In this document: piece after piece, positions 34,638-44,691 of the stretch
Layout of the letters: every line of letters starts with the position of its first letter
How positions within the stretch are numbered: position 1 is the stretch's first letter
Assembly (NCBI RefSeq): GCF_023016805.1
Contig: NZ_JALKCH010000005.1
Location: 310,001 to 374,000, forward strand
Source: Ancylobacter crimeensis
GTDB lineage: Bacteria; Pseudomonadota; Alphaproteobacteria; Rhizobiales; Xanthobacteraceae
Length of the DNA: 64,000 nucleotides
Direction of reading: 5' to 3'
The notes under the pieces: generated by a model
What the model saw: only the letters and a program-made list of their open reading frames with translations
Databases searched by the model: none
What the model was told of the DNA's origin: nothing
Program-made: the position numbers and the translations under genes

Positions 34638-37076
34638 ATGGCGAGCGGCAGGATGGGGATGTTTTCGGGGCGCGACGGACACACGGCGCGGCGGCGCTTC
34701 ACAGGCGGGGTCGCCCTTCGGGTTCTGGCCGCGGCCCTGGTGCCGGCGGCGGCCGGCCTGTTGCCCGTCGCTCCCGCCGCCGCCCAATCGGCCCAGCAGG
34801 TCGCCTTCAACATTCCGGCGCAGGACCTGAACGGCGCGGTGCTGGCCTTCGGGCAGGCGAGCGGGGTCTCCGTGTTCTCCGACGCCAGCAAGCTGCGCGG
34901 ACGCCGGTCCTCGCCGGTGGTCGGCACCATGACGGCGCAGGAAGGTCTCGGCCGGCTGCTGGCCGGGACGGGCCTCAGCTATCGCTTCACCGGCGCCAAC
35001 CGCGCCACCATCGTCGACTCCTCGAGCGCGGCGACTGGCGGGGCCGGGCAGGGCGAGACGCTGGACACGGTGGATGTCGAGACGGCCGGCAACGGCACGG
35101 TCGGCTATGTCGCCACCCGCAGCACCGCCTCCACCAAGACCGACACCCCGCTCATCCAGACGCCGCAGTCGATCTCCGTGGTCACCCGCGAGGAGCTCAC
35201 CGATCGCGCGGTGCAGAGCCTGATCGACGCGGTCGCCTACACCCCCGGCGTGCGCACCGGGCAGAGCGGCTACGATCCGCGCTACGATGCGTTCTCCATC
35301 CGCGGCTTCGACGTGACCTATACCGGCATCTATCGCGACGGGCTTCGCCTGCCGGGCGCCAACATGTCGGTCTTCAAGATCGAGCCCTACAATGTCGACA
35401 GCGTCACCGTGCTGCGCGGCCCGACCTCGGCGCTGTACGGCCTCGGTTCGCCCGGCGGCCTCGTCGACGTCACCTCCAAGCGCCCGGTCGACAAGGAGTT
35501 CGGCGAGATCGAGGGCAGCGTCGGCAGCTGGAACTGGTTGCAGGGCCGCTTCGATGTCGGCGGCCGCCTCGCTTCCGACGGTTCGGTGCTCTACCGCCTG
35601 ACCGGCGTCGCCCGCGATTCCGGCTCGCCGAACACGCTCGGCGAAGGCGACAACGACATGTACTCCATCGCCCCGGCGGTGACGTGGCTGCCCAACGATT
35701 CGACCCGCATCACCTTCCTCGGCGAGCTGCAGAAGTCGAAGACCCCGGCCTCGCTGCCCTACTATGCCTGGACCGGCGAGGGCGACACCTTCAGCAACGG
35801 TTCGTCCGACTACAACGCCACCGACCAGGAACAGGGCCGGATCGGCTATGCGCTGGAGCACGACTTCAACGACGTCTTCACCTTCCGCCAGAACCTGCGC
35901 TACGGCGCGGCCAGCACCTATGTGCGCTACAATGGCATCTCGGAGGAGGACCCGAATGCGGGCACGGCGAGCCGCTACACCGGCTTCGTGCACGACAACA
36001 TCAATTCCTTCGTGGTCGACAACCAGCTCCAGGCCAAGTTCAACACCGGCGCGATCGAGCACAAGGTCCTGGTCGGCCTCGACTATTCCTATCTGGCGCT
36101 GAATGGCGGCATCGGCTACGGCACCGCCTCCGACATCGACCTCGCCAGCGGCGCGCCGCTCGGGCCGGTCTACGACCCGCCGATGAACGCCTCGCGCTAC
36201 CGCCAGAAGACGAACCAGACCGGCATCTATGTGCAGGAGCAGGCCAATATCGACCGCTGGATCGTGACCCTGACCGGCCGGCAGGACTTCGTGACCCAGC
36301 GCGACAATGATCTGCTTTCCGACACCTCGGAGAAGACGGACGACACCGCCTTCACCTACCGCGCGGGCCTGACCTACCAGTTCGACAATGGCATCGCGCC
36401 CTACGTCTCCTACTCCACCAATTTCGCGCCGAACACGGGCGTCGACGCCAACAACAACAGCTTCGATCCCACCACCTCGCGCCAGATCGAGGGCGGCGTG
36501 AAATTCGCTCCGCAGGGCTTCGACGGCTTCTTCACCGCCTCGGTGTTCCAGATCGACCAGGAGGACGGGCTCGTCACCGACGAGAACAACCCGTTCTACC
36601 AGGTGCAGACCGGCAAGGTGCGTGGGCGCGGCTTCGAACTGGAGGCGGTCGCCAATCTCGGCGCCGGGCTCAAGGTGCGCGGGGCCTATTCCTATCTCGA
36701 CATCGAGAACACCGGCGGCGACCCGGAGACGGTTGGGCTGAAGCTCAGCGGCAATCCCGAGCACAGCTTCTCGGCCTGGGCGGATTACGAGTTCCAGCCG
36801 GGCACGGCGCTGGCCGGGCTCGGGATCGGCGCGGGTGTGCGCTATATCGGCTCGTCCTTCGGCAATTCGCTCAACACCATCGAGAACAGCGCGGCGACGC
36901 TGGTGGACGCCAAGATTTCCTATGAGCTGGAACATCTCGGCACCCGCTTCAAGGGCTGGAGCATGCAGCTCAACGCCACCAACCTGCTGGACGACGACTA
37001 CATCACCTGCGATGCCGGCTATTGCTACAAGGGCCAGCCGCGCACCCTCGTCGCGGGCCTGAAGTACCGCTGGTGA
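34638..37076 (+). CDS. TonB-dependent siderophore receptor with signalling (STN) domain
   Basis: An outer-membrane receptor of about 812 residues. After a signal peptide (cleavage near PAAAQ) comes an STN domain, opening with VAFNIPAQDLNGAVLAFGQA, which talks to FecR. The plug includes TPQSISVVTREELTDRAVQS and VLRGPTSALYGLGSPGGLVD. A 22-strand barrel ends in the aromatic LKYRW. It resembles hydroxamate-type receptors (FhuE, FpvB group), consistent with FhuB/FhuD-like genes next to it. The start is uncertain: ATG 34638 is used, and ATG 34659, with AGGA 5 nt upstream, is an alternative that would shorten the signal peptide. Confidence 0.93.
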   Translation: MASGRMGMFSGRDGHTARRRFTGGVALRVLAAALVPAAAGLLPVAPAAAQSAQQVAFNIPAQDLNGAVLAFGQASGVSVFSDASKLRGRRSSPVVGTMTAQEGLGRLLAGTGLSYRFTGANRATIVDSSSAATGGAGQGETLDTVDVETAGNGTVGYVATRSTASTKTDTPLIQTPQSISVVTREELTDRAVQSLIDAVAYTPGVRTGQSGYDPRYDAFSIRGFDVTYTGIYRDGLRLPGANMSVFKIEPYNVDSVTVLRGPTSALYGLGSPGGLVDVTSKRPVDKEFGEIEGSVGSWNWLQGRFDVGGRLASDGSVLYRLTGVARDSGSPNTLGEGDNDMYSIAPAVTWLPNDSTRITFLGELQKSKTPASLPYYAWTGEGDTFSNGSSDYNATDQEQGRIGYALEHDFNDVFTFRQNLRYGAASTYVRYNGISEEDPNAGTASRYTGFVHDNINSFVVDNQLQAKFNTGAIEHKVLVGLDYSYLALNGGIGYGTASDIDLASGAPLGPVYDPPMNASRYRQKTNQTGIYVQEQANIDRWIVTLTGRQDFVTQRDNDLLSDTSEKTDDTAFTYRAGLTYQFDNGIAPYVSYSTNFAPNTGVDANNNSFDPTTSRQIEGGVKFAPQGFDGFFTASVFQIDQEDGLVTDENNPFYQVQTGKVRGRGFELEAVANLGAGLKVRGAYSYLDIENTGGDPETVGLKLSGNPEHSFSAWADYEFQPGTALAGLGIGAGVRYIGSSFGNSLNTIENSAATLVDAKISYELEHLGTRFKGWSMQLNATNLLDDDYITCDAGYCYKGQPRTLVAGLKYRW

Positions 37077-38119
37077 GAACGGACGGCCTGCAGGGCGCGG
37101 CATTCGGGCCGCGCGTGCCGCCGGCCGCCTTTTCGCGGCGCCGGCTGCTGGCCGGCGGCCTTGCGGCGGCGGTCTTCGCCGCGGGGAGCCTGCCAGCGGG
37201 GGCGGTCTTCGCGGAAGAAGGCCTCGCGGCACGTTTCGCCGGGCCGGCCTCCGCGGCGCCGCCGCGTGTCGCGGTGCTGGACTACGGCCTCGCGGAAACC
37301 ATGCTGGCCTTCGGCCTGCCCCCCGTCGCGCTGGCGGAGGCCGACGACTGGGAGACATGGGTGGTCGAGCCCGCCTTGCCGGAGGCCATCGTCAATCTCG
37401 GCGCGGCGCAGGAGGCCAATCTCGAACTTCTCGCCGCGCTCGCGCCGGACCTCATTCTCTCCACCCCGTGGCTCGCCCGCAGCGAGGCCCGGCTCGCCCG
37501 CATCGCCCCGGTCGAGACCTATGCGATCTATGCGCCGGGCGTGACCTCACCCTATGAGGCGAGCGTGACCCAGACCCGTCGCCTCGCGGCCCGCCTCGGC
37601 CGCGCGGCGCAGGGCGAGGCGCTGGTCGCCGCGGCCGGCGCGCAGATGGACGCCATCCGCGCCCGGCGCACCGCGCGCGCCCCGGAGCCGGCGCTGCAAG
37701 GGCCGGTGCTCCTCGTCAGCTTCCTCGATGCCCGCCATGTCCGCGTCTATGCGCCGAACGGCCTGTTCGGCGAGGTGATGGCCCGCTGCGGCGTCGCCAA
37801 TGGCTGGACGGGCGAGACCAATTACTGGGGCTTTGCCGCGGTGGGCATCGAGCGGCTGGCCGAGATGAACGCCGCCCGCCTCATCGCGCTGGAGCCGGTG
37901 CCGTCCGACGCCGCCGAGGTACTGGACCGCTCTCCGCTCTGGAACAGCCTGCCCTTCGTGAAGGCCGGCCATGTGCAGCGCATTCCCGCGGCGCTGATGT
38001 TCGGCATGCTGCCCTCGGCCATGCGTTTCGCCCGGCTCCTCGACGCGGCGCTCGACGCCCCGCCCGGCAACCGGCTGGGCTGGGCCGCGCCGCGGCAGGG
38101 GATGCACGCCCATGGGTGA
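37073..38119 (+). CDS. Ferric-siderophore periplasmic binding protein (FhuD-like)
   Basis: A protein of about 348 residues with a twin-arginine-like export signal (FSRRRLLAGG) and the helical-backbone binding fold of FhuD/BtuF proteins: PRVAVLDYGLAETMLAFGLPP opens lobe 1, and PDLILSTPWLARSEARLARI is typical of the family. The GTG start at 37073 overlaps the receptor stop codon (GTGA), so the two are translationally coupled, and no Shine-Dalgarno is seen. It passes siderophore to the double permease downstream. Hydroxamate preference is suggested by family only. Confidence 0.88.
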   Translation: MRTDGLQGAAFGPRVPPAAFSRRRLLAGGLAAAVFAAGSLPAGAVFAEEGLAARFAGPASAAPPRVAVLDYGLAETMLAFGLPPVALAEADDWETWVVEPALPEAIVNLGAAQEANLELLAALAPDLILSTPWLARSEARLARIAPVETYAIYAPGVTSPYEASVTQTRRLAARLGRAAQGEALVAAAGAQMDAIRARRTARAPEPALQGPVLLVSFLDARHVRVYAPNGLFGEVMARCGVANGWTGETNYWGFAAVGIERLAEMNAARLIALEPVPSDAAEVLDRSPLWNSLPFVKAGHVQRIPAALMFGMLPSAMRFARLLDAALDAPPGNRLGWAAPRQGMHAHG

Positions 38120-40113
38120 CGCGCCCCATGGCTGAGCCCCGCCGCCTCGTGCTGCCGGCGGTGGCCGGCGGGTTGCTGCTGCTCGCCGCCGCGATGAGCC
38201 TCGCCGCGTTCGGCCGTCGCCTGCCGCTGCCGTTGGTGCCGGGCGCGCTCATGGCGCCGGACCCTGCCGACATCCGGCAGATGCTGGTCGCCTACAGCCT
38301 CGCCCCGCGCATGGCGAGCGCGCTGATGGCCGGGGCGATGCTCGGCCTTGCCGGAGCGCTTCTGCAGGCGGCCTTGCGCAACCCGCTGGCTTCGCCCTCC
38401 ACGCTCGGCATCGCGGCCGGAGCCAATCTGGCGCTCTCCGTGGTCACGCTCTGGGCGCCCGGCCTGCTGGCGTTGGGACGGGAATGGGTGGCGCTGGGGG
38501 GCGGGCTCGCCGCCGCCGGGCTGGTGCTCGCGCTCGCCTGGCCGAGGCGCCTGGCTCCGCTCTCTGTGGTGCTGGCCGGCATGGTGAGCGTCGCCTGCGG
38601 GGCACTGGCGGCGCTGCTCGCTCTGTTCAAGACCCATTATCTCGCGGGTCTCTTCATCTGGGGCGGCGGTTCGCTGTCCCAGCAGGACTGGACCATCCCC
38701 GCCTTCCTCGCCCCCCGTCTCGCACTGGGCACGGGCCTTGCCGTGCTGCTGCTGCGCCCGCTCACCCTGCTCGGGCTGGACGATGCCCATGCCCGCAGCC
38801 TCGGCGTGCCGGTGGCGCTGGTCCGGCTTTGCGCGCTGGCGCTGGGCGTCGGGTTCGCGACCTCGGTGGTGAGCGTGGTGGGCGTCATCGGCTTCATCGG
38901 GCTGGCGGCGCCCGCGCTCGCCCATGCCGCCGGGGCGCGCCGTCTCGGGGAGCGCATGCTCGCCTCGGCGGTCATCGGCGCCGGGGTGCTCTGGCTCACC
39001 GACAGCACTGTGCTGCTGGCGACCGGGGAACTCGGGGAGATGGTGCCGACCGGCGCGGTTACCGCGCTGTTCGGCGCCCCGGTGCTGCTCTGGCTGCTGT
39101 CGCGGCCCCGATTGGTGGCGCTCGCCCCGCCGGAACTCGCCGAGCCCCTGCCGCGCCACGGCCGGCCCCGCCGGGTACTGGCGGGACTCGTCCTTGCGCT
39201 GCTCGCGGTAGTGGCCGCCTCGCTCATGATCGGCCGCGGGCTGGAGGGCTGGAGCCTCGACCATGGCGCCGCGCTCGACGCGCTGCTGCCCTGGCGGGGC
39301 CCGCGGGCCTTCGCCGCTCTGGCCGGCGGGGCGATGCTGGCACTGGCCGGCAGCCTGTTGCAGCGGATGACCGGCAACCCGATGGCGAGCCCGGAGGTGC
39401 TCGGCGTCAGCGCCGGTGCGGCGTTCGGGCTCATCGCCGTGCTGCTGGTGGATTCCGCGCCGGGGCGGAGCCTTCAGCTCGGCGGCGCGGCGCTGGGCGC
39501 GGCGGTGGCGCTCGCCGCTATTCTCGCTTTCGCCCGGCTCGATCGCGGAGCGCCGGAACGGGTGCTGCTGGCGGGCGTAAGCCTCGGGGCGATGTTCGAC
39601 GCCCTCGTCACCGCGCTGCTGGCGAGCGGCGATCCGCGCGCGGCGCTGCTGCTCGGCTGGATGACCGGCTCGACCTATGCGGCGGAGCCGATGGATGCCG
39701 CGCTCGGCCTCGGCGTCGCCGCGCTCGGCCTCGCCAGCCTGCCGCTGCTGGGGCGCTGGCTCGACATCGTGCCGCTCGGGCCCTCGGTGGCCGGGGGGCT
39801 GGGCCTGCCGGCGCGGGTGAGCCACGGCGTCATCCTGCTGGCGGCGGCGGGCCTGAGCGCGGCGGCGACGCTGATCGTGGGTCCGCTCACCTTTGTCGGG
39901 TTGCTGGGCCCGCACCTCTCCCGCCGTCTCGGCCTCGGCCGCGCGCTGCCGGAACTGCTCGGCGCCGCACTGGCCGGCGGCCTCGTCATGGTGCTGGCCG
40001 ACTGGGTGGGCCGGCTCGTCGCCTTTCCCTGGCAGATCCCCGCCGGCCTTGCCGCCACCTTCATCGGCTGCCCGGTGCTGATGCTGCTTCTGGCCCGAAC
40101 CCCGTCCCGCTGA
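38116..40113 (+). CDS. fhuB: Ferric-siderophore ABC permease, double-length FhuB type
   Basis: A 665-residue inner-membrane protein that is a fusion of two BtuC-like permease halves (about 330 residues each), as in FhuB. Each half has its own ATPase-contact segment: VVGVIGFIGLAAPALAH in the first and VGPLTFVGLLGPHLSRR in the second. Each also repeats the NPLASPSTLGI / NPMASPEVLGV loop. The GTG start 38116 overlaps the stop of the binding-protein gene (GTGA). ATG 38128 is an alternative. No FhuC-type ATPase gene follows, so the ATPase must be supplied from elsewhere. Confidence 0.93.
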   Translation: MTRPMAEPRRLVLPAVAGGLLLLAAAMSLAAFGRRLPLPLVPGALMAPDPADIRQMLVAYSLAPRMASALMAGAMLGLAGALLQAALRNPLASPSTLGIAAGANLALSVVTLWAPGLLALGREWVALGGGLAAAGLVLALAWPRRLAPLSVVLAGMVSVACGALAALLALFKTHYLAGLFIWGGGSLSQQDWTIPAFLAPRLALGTGLAVLLLRPLTLLGLDDAHARSLGVPVALVRLCALALGVGFATSVVSVVGVIGFIGLAAPALAHAAGARRLGERMLASAVIGAGVLWLTDSTVLLATGELGEMVPTGAVTALFGAPVLLWLLSRPRLVALAPPELAEPLPRHGRPRRVLAGLVLALLAVVAASLMIGRGLEGWSLDHGAALDALLPWRGPRAFAALAGGAMLALAGSLLQRMTGNPMASPEVLGVSAGAAFGLIAVLLVDSAPGRSLQLGGAALGAAVALAAILAFARLDRGAPERVLLAGVSLGAMFDALVTALLASGDPRAALLLGWMTGSTYAAEPMDAALGLGVAALGLASLPLLGRWLDIVPLGPSVAGGLGLPARVSHGVILLAAAGLSAAATLIVGPLTFVGLLGPHLSRRLGLGRALPELLGAALAGGLVMVLADWVGRLVAFPWQIPAGLAATFIGCPVLMLLLARTPSR

Positions 40114-40122
40114 ACGGCAGAG

Positions 40123-41025
40123 ATGATGACACACGCCACCGACGCCCCCCTCGCCACCGAGGCGACCCCCGCTTTGATCGCCGACACCGTGCAGTTCGAT
40201 CTCGCCTCCGCGAAGGGCGGCGAGCCCTGGCGGATCTTCCTCCATGTCCCGCGCAGCGAGCCCCCGGAGGCCGGCTGGCCGGTGCTGCATCTGTTCGACG
40301 GCAATGCGGTGATCGCCACCGCCGTCGATGCGTTGCGGATCCAGTCGGCGTGGCCCTCCGGCACGGGGGTCCATCCCGGCGTGATCGTGGCGGTCGGCTA
40401 TCCGACCGACGGCGCCTATGACGGGGTGCGCCGCTCGTGGGATCTCGGGCCGCCGCCCGGCGAAACCTATCCGCCCTTCACCAAGGACGGTCCCCCCGTG
40501 CGGACCGGAGGCGCCGACGATTTCCTCGCCTTCCTCGAAGAGGAGCTCGCCCCCGAGATCGCCCGGCGGGTGAAGGTGGACCCGTTGCGGCGCGCGGTGT
40601 TCGGCCATTCCTTCGGGGGGCTGTTCGTGCTGCACGCCCTGTTCCGCCGCCCGCAGGCCTATAGCCGGCTCATTTCCGCGAGCCCGGCGATCTGGTGGGA
40701 GGGCGCCGGCATCGTGGCACGCGCGGAAGGCTTCCTTGCCGAACCCCCCGCGGGCCTCGACGCCCGGCTGCTGCTGCTGGCGGGCGAATATGAGCAGAAG
40801 CTGGCGCCGTTCCAGATCGGAGCGCAGGACGCGGAGAAACGGCAGGCAGCGTTCAAAGACAGCCGCATCGTCGACTACACCGCCGAGATGGCCGGGCGTC
40901 TGGCCGGCGTGCCGGGCCTCGCGACCTCCTATGAGCTGATCGGCGGGGAGACCCACATGTCGATCCTGCCGCAGGCGGTCAACAAGGCGGTGCGCTTCGC
41001 CTTCGGGGTCGACGGCGCCGCCTGA
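40123..41025 (+). CDS. Siderophore esterase-like alpha/beta hydrolase (Fes/IroE family)
   Basis: A 300-residue hydrolase with the nucleophile elbow GHSFGG (Ser163) and a late histidine in GGETHMSIL, as in the IroE/Fes/YbbA esterase group. No signal peptide is seen, so it should act in the cytoplasm and free iron by cleaving imported ferric siderophore. It is 9 nt behind the permease gene. Esterase activity implies a siderophore with ester bonds, whereas FhuB/FhuD relatives usually handle hydroxamates; an ester-containing hydroxamate would satisfy both, but this is inference. Confidence 0.85.
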   Translation: MMTHATDAPLATEATPALIADTVQFDLASAKGGEPWRIFLHVPRSEPPEAGWPVLHLFDGNAVIATAVDALRIQSAWPSGTGVHPGVIVAVGYPTDGAYDGVRRSWDLGPPPGETYPPFTKDGPPVRTGGADDFLAFLEEELAPEIARRVKVDPLRRAVFGHSFGGLFVLHALFRRPQAYSRLISASPAIWWEGAGIVARAEGFLAEPPAGLDARLLLLAGEYEQKLAPFQIGAQDAEKRQAAFKDSRIVDYTAEMAGRLAGVPGLATSYELIGGETHMSILPQAVNKAVRFAFGVDGAA

Positions 41026-41032
41026 CGACGAC

Positions 41033-41062
41033 AGGCCGGCATCGCCTGCGCGATGCTGGCCT
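41033..41062. terminator. Bidirectional hairpin between esterase and macB
   Basis: A 13-bp stem (41033-41045 with 41050-41062, one G-U pair) with a CTGC loop sits between the convergent gene ends at 41025 and 41090. There is no clear T-run on either side, so efficiency is uncertain. Confidence 0.65.
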
Positions 41063-41089
41063 CATCGTCCACCTCACTGCACTGATCGG

Positions 41090-43099
41090 TCAGTCGCGCG
41101 CCAGCGCTGCGACGGGGTCGAGCAGGGAAGCGTTGCGGGCCGGCAGATAGCCGAAGACGAGGCCGATCACGGTCGAGCACAGCACCGCCGCGACGATCGA
41201 GACTGTGGAATAGACGAGCTGGAAACTCGCGCCGAACAGCGCGAAAGCCGCCCCGAATCCCAGCGCAAGCCCGATGCCGAGCACGCCGCCGATGAGGCAG
41301 ACCAGCACCGCCTCGATGAGGAACTGCTGCAGGATGTCCGCCCGCCGCGCCCCCACGGCCATCCGAACCCCGATCTCGCCGACGCGTTCCGACACGGACA
41401 CCAGCATGATGTTCATGACCCCGATGCCGCCCACGACCAGCGAAATCACGGCGATCGCGGCAATCAGCAGGGTGAGGGTTTCGGTCGTGGCGGTGATGGT
41501 CTTACGGATGTCGTCGGTGTTGATGATGAAAAAGTCTTTGGAACCATGGCGTTGTGTAAGGAACTGGGTCACCGCCTGCTCGGCGAGGTCGGTTGAGGCA
41601 TCATCGGCGACGCGCACCGTGATGCTGCGCAGCGACATCGAGCCGAGGAAGCGGGCCTGCACCGTCGTATAGGGCAGGTAGACCGAGAGATTCTGGCTGG
41701 AGCCGAATCCGCCCTGCTGGGGCTGGGTGACGCCCACCACCCGGCACGGCACCTTGCCGACCAGAATGACCTGCCCGACCGGGCTGCCTGGAAGATCCGA
41801 GAACAGCGCCTTGCGGGTGTTCTCGTCGATCACGGCGTCCTGCGAGCGGTTGATGATCGCCTCGGCGTCGAAGAACCGGCCCTCCGCCAGCTTGGTGCCC
41901 TTGGCGATGAAATATTGCTCGCTGACCCCGTTCACCAGCGCGCTCGCCTCCTTTGAGCCCACCCGGACGGTGGATGAGGTCGAGACCGTCGGCGTCACCG
42001 CCGCCACATAGGGCAGCGTCGCCAGCGCATCGGCATCGGCCACGACCAGCGTGGTGATCTTGGCCGAGCGGACATCGCCGAAATCCTTGCCAGCAAAGAT
42101 TTCCAGCGTATTGGTGCCGAGCCCGGAGATGTTCGCCAACACCCGCTGCCGCGAGCCTTCGCCGAGCGCCACCACGCACACGACCGAGGCGATGCCGATG
42201 ATGATGCCGAGCATGGTGAGCACGGTGCGCAGCCGGTTCGCCATCATCGCCAATACCGCCATGCGGAAGGCCTCGCCCACCCGGCCGATATAGGCGCGCA
42301 TCCGCTCGAAACGGCTCGGCGGAACCGTTGTGGAGGGCGCCTCGTTCTCGACTGGCGGCGATGCCTCTTCGCGGCGGCGGTCGGCGATGATCTCGCCGTC
42401 GCTGATTTCGACGATGCGCCGTGCCCGGTTCGCCACCGCCATGTCGTGAGTCACGATGATGACGGTGCGACCTTCGGCGTTCAGTTCCTCGAGAATCCTC
42501 AGCACCTCCTCGCCGCTGCGCGTATCGAGCGCGCCGGTCGGCTCGTCGGCGAGGATGACGGCGCCGTCATTCATCAGCGCGCGGGCGATGGAAACGCGCT
42601 GCTGCTGGCCGCCGGACAGCTGGCCCGGCCGGTGGCCGAGACGTTCGGCCATGCCGAGCCGTCCGAGCAGGGCGGCCGCCCGTTCGCGCCGGGCCTCCGG
42701 CGAACGGCCGGCGTAAATAGCGGGAATCTCGACATTTCCGAGCGCGGTGAGCTCGTTGAGCAGGTGATAGCGCTGGAAGATGAAGCCGAAATGCTCGCGC
42801 CGCAGCGCCGCCAACTCGTCCGGCCCGAGGGCACCGGTCTCGCTGCCGGCGACGCGATAGCTCCCCGTGCTCGGGCGGTCGAGGCAGCCGAGAATGTTCA
42901 TGAGCGTGGACTTGCCGGAGCCCGACGCGCCGACGATCGCCACCATCTCGCCGGCCTCGATGGTGAGGTCGATGCCCTTGAGCACCGTGAGGACACCTTC
43001 GCCGGACGGGTAGTCGCGGCGGATGCCGGAGAGGCGGATCAGCGGTTCGCGGGGAACGGAACCGGCTGCGGTGTCTCCGCGTCGTGTCACGGCGTGCAT
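41090..43099 (-). CDS. macB: MacB-type ABC transporter (ATPase plus permease)
   Basis: A 669-residue tripartite efflux component. The N-terminal ATPase (about 1-240) has Walker [10 protein letters not shown], signature [15 protein letters not shown] and Walker [14 protein letters not shown] linker leads to the first membrane helix near residue 300, then a large periplasmic domain. Three C-terminal helices carry the FtsX-like [21 protein letters not shown]. MacB acts mechanically from the periplasm, exporting macrolides, peptides or lipids in various species; the cargo here is unknown. The gene starts 4 nt after the macA stop. A TolC-like partner is not in the window. Confidence 0.93.
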   Translation of the reverse strand: MHAVTRRGDTAAGSVPREPLIRLSGIRRDYPSGEGVLTVLKGIDLTIEAGEMVAIVGASGSGKSTLMNILGCLDRPSTGSYRVAGSETGALGPDELAALRREHFGFIFQRYHLLNELTALGNVEIPAIYAGRSPEARRERAAALLGRLGMAERLGHRPGQLSGGQQQRVSIARALMNDGAVILADEPTGALDTRSGEEVLRILEELNAEGRTVIIVTHDMAVANRARRIVEISDGEIIADRRREEASPPVENEAPSTTVPPSRFERMRAYIGRVGEAFRMAVLAMMANRLRTVLTMLGIIIGIASVVCVVALGEGSRQRVLANISGLGTNTLEIFAGKDFGDVRSAKITTLVVADADALATLPYVAAVTPTVSTSSTVRVGSKEASALVNGVSEQYFIAKGTKLAEGRFFDAEAIINRSQDAVIDENTRKALFSDLPGSPVGQVILVGKVPCRVVGVTQPQQGGFGSSQNLSVYLPYTTVQARFLGSMSLRSITVRVADDASTDLAEQAVTQFLTQRHGSKDFFIINTDDIRKTITATTETLTLLIAAIAVISLVVGGIGVMNIMLVSVSERVGEIGVRMAVGARRADILQQFLIEAVLVCLIGGVLGIGLALGFGAAFALFGASFQLVYSTVSIVAAVLCSTVIGLVFGYLPARNASLLDPVAALARD

Positions 43100-43103
43100 C
43101 GGC

Positions 43104-44354
43104 TCAGAACCCCATGGGCGGGGGTGGCCCGCGGCGCGGTTCCGTGCTCGCGGCCGCCTGCCCGGCAACCGCTGCGCCGATCACCACGCGTTCGCCTTCG
43201 GAAAGCCCCGAGCGGATTTCCGCGGTCACCTTGTTGTTCAGGCCGACCTCGACCGGGCGGACGCTGACCTGCCCGTTGCCGTCGAGCACTCGCACGACGA
43301 CCTTGCCGTCGGCTCGCGTGTCGAGGGCCGGGGAGGGAACGACGAGCACGCCCTGCGCGGCGCCGAGCACGATGTGGACCTCCGCCGTCATGTAGGTGCG
43401 CAGCGTGCCGTTCGGGTTTGGAACGGTGAAGATGCCGTTGTAGTAGATGGCCTCCGAGCTCGATGAACTGGAGGACGAACTGGAGCTCGAACTCGTGGTC
43501 GAGGACGAGAAGCTGGAATCGCTGCGGATCGATTCCGGTGCGGGCTCGATAGCCTGGAGCGTCGCCTCGATGCGCTTGGTGGCATCGCCGAGAATGGTGA
43601 AATAGACCTTCTGACCCGGCTTCACATGCACCACGTCGGCTTCCGAAATCTCCGCGCGCACGATCATCGTGTCGAGTTCGCCGAGGATCATGATGGTCGG
43701 GGTCGACTGGTTGGCATTGACCGTCTGGCCTTCCTGGCTGGTCACGGCAAGCACCGTGCCGTCGATCGGCGCGGTGATGCGGGTGTAACCGAGATTGGCC
43801 CTTGCGGTCGCGACCGCGACCTCGGCTTCGGCGATCTGGGCGTCCAGCGCAGCGATCTGGGCACGGGTCACCGCCACATTCGCGACCGCGGTGTCGTAAT
43901 CGGTACGCGAGACCGCGTTCTTTTCCACCATCTGGCTCTGCCGCTCCAGCGTGGCCACGTTGAGTGTGAGGGTGGCCTGCTTCTCGGTTTGCTGGGCCCG
44001 GACATTGGCGAGCGAGGCTTCCGCAGTCTTGAGGTCGTTCGATTGGGTGGTCGAATCGATTTCGGCCAGCAGGTCGCCGCTCTTCACGGTATCGCCGACC
44101 GCGAACTTCACCGCGGTGATGCGCCCGGAGACCTGTGCGCCGACGGCGACGAGCTTGACCGGCTTCAGCGTGCCGGTGGCGAGCACGGTCTGTTCGACAT
44201 TGCCGCGTCCGACCACCGCCGTGAGGTAGGATGGCGCAGCGGGGCGTGCATAGCGCTTATATCCATACCAGCCGCCGGCGGCGAGGGCTGCGAGAAGGAT
44301 GAGGAGGACGATGCGCCGGCCGGTTCGGCGCGGGAGCGTGGCAGTTCCGTTCAT
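43104..44354 (-). CDS. macA: MacA-type periplasmic adaptor with serine-rich insertion
   Basis: A 416-residue adaptor with a membrane anchor (residues ~14-32) and lipoyl, hairpin and barrel domains: [19 protein letters not shown], then a coiled-coil hairpin around residues 95-180, then [19 protein letters not shown] tract of about 20 serines and threonines interrupts the protein near residues 280-300 (43455-43520), within the barrel region between [15 protein letters not shown] and [10 protein letters not shown]. Its codons are mixed (TCC, TCG, TCA, AGC, AGT). Homologues usually carry only a short polar loop here. It shares an operon with macB. Confidence 0.92.
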   Translation of the reverse strand: MNGTATLPRRTGRRIVLLILLAALAAGGWYGYKRYARPAAPSYLTAVVGRGNVEQTVLATGTLKPVKLVAVGAQVSGRITAVKFAVGDTVKSGDLLAEIDSTTQSNDLKTAEASLANVRAQQTEKQATLTLNVATLERQSQMVEKNAVSRTDYDTAVANVAVTRAQIAALDAQIAEAEVAVATARANLGYTRITAPIDGTVLAVTSQEGQTVNANQSTPTIMILGELDTMIVRAEISEADVVHVKPGQKVYFTILGDATKRIEATLQAIEPAPESIRSDSSFSSSTTSSSSSSSSSSSSSEAIYYNGIFTVPNPNGTLRTYMTAEVHIVLGAAQGVLVVPSPALDTRADGKVVVRVLDGNGQVSVRPVEVGLNNKVTAEIRSGLSEGERVVIGAAVAGQAAASTEPRRGPPPPMGF

Positions 44355-44691
44355 TGCGTTCCGTAACGTTGCGCAAGGGCCTTCATGGCCGAAGGAGGAG
44401 CCGGGCCGGCGCCCGGCGGAAGACAGTCGCTTCGCATTTGCGAAGCCAATCGACGCGAGATGTAACGGTAATCCGTCTTTGTTGCAGCCATAGCTCGCAA
44501 CATTTCTGAAGATTGCCGGGGTGAAAAATGCGACGGAATCGACGAGCAACCGCTCCGAAGAGCAGAAGGCCGCGTTTCTCCTTTTTTCTGTGACCAAGAC
44601 TTCGGCTTCAATTCTATGCCGGAACGCGATATGTTCCCGATTTGATCGCGGATGCGGATTTTGCGCCGCGATGAGGAAGACAGGTCCGGTC
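44355..44691. other. Divergent intergenic region (macA / DUF763 gene)
   Basis: This should hold both promoters. I see no convincing -35/-10 pair, palindrome or small gene. It is somewhat richer in A+T than its neighbours around 44460-44650. Confidence 0.4.

Noticed and set aside
33425-40956. Long minus-strand frames opposite fecR, the TonB receptor and fhuB
   Set aside because: They are antisense shadows of clear plus-strand genes; high GC at third positions keeps these frames open.
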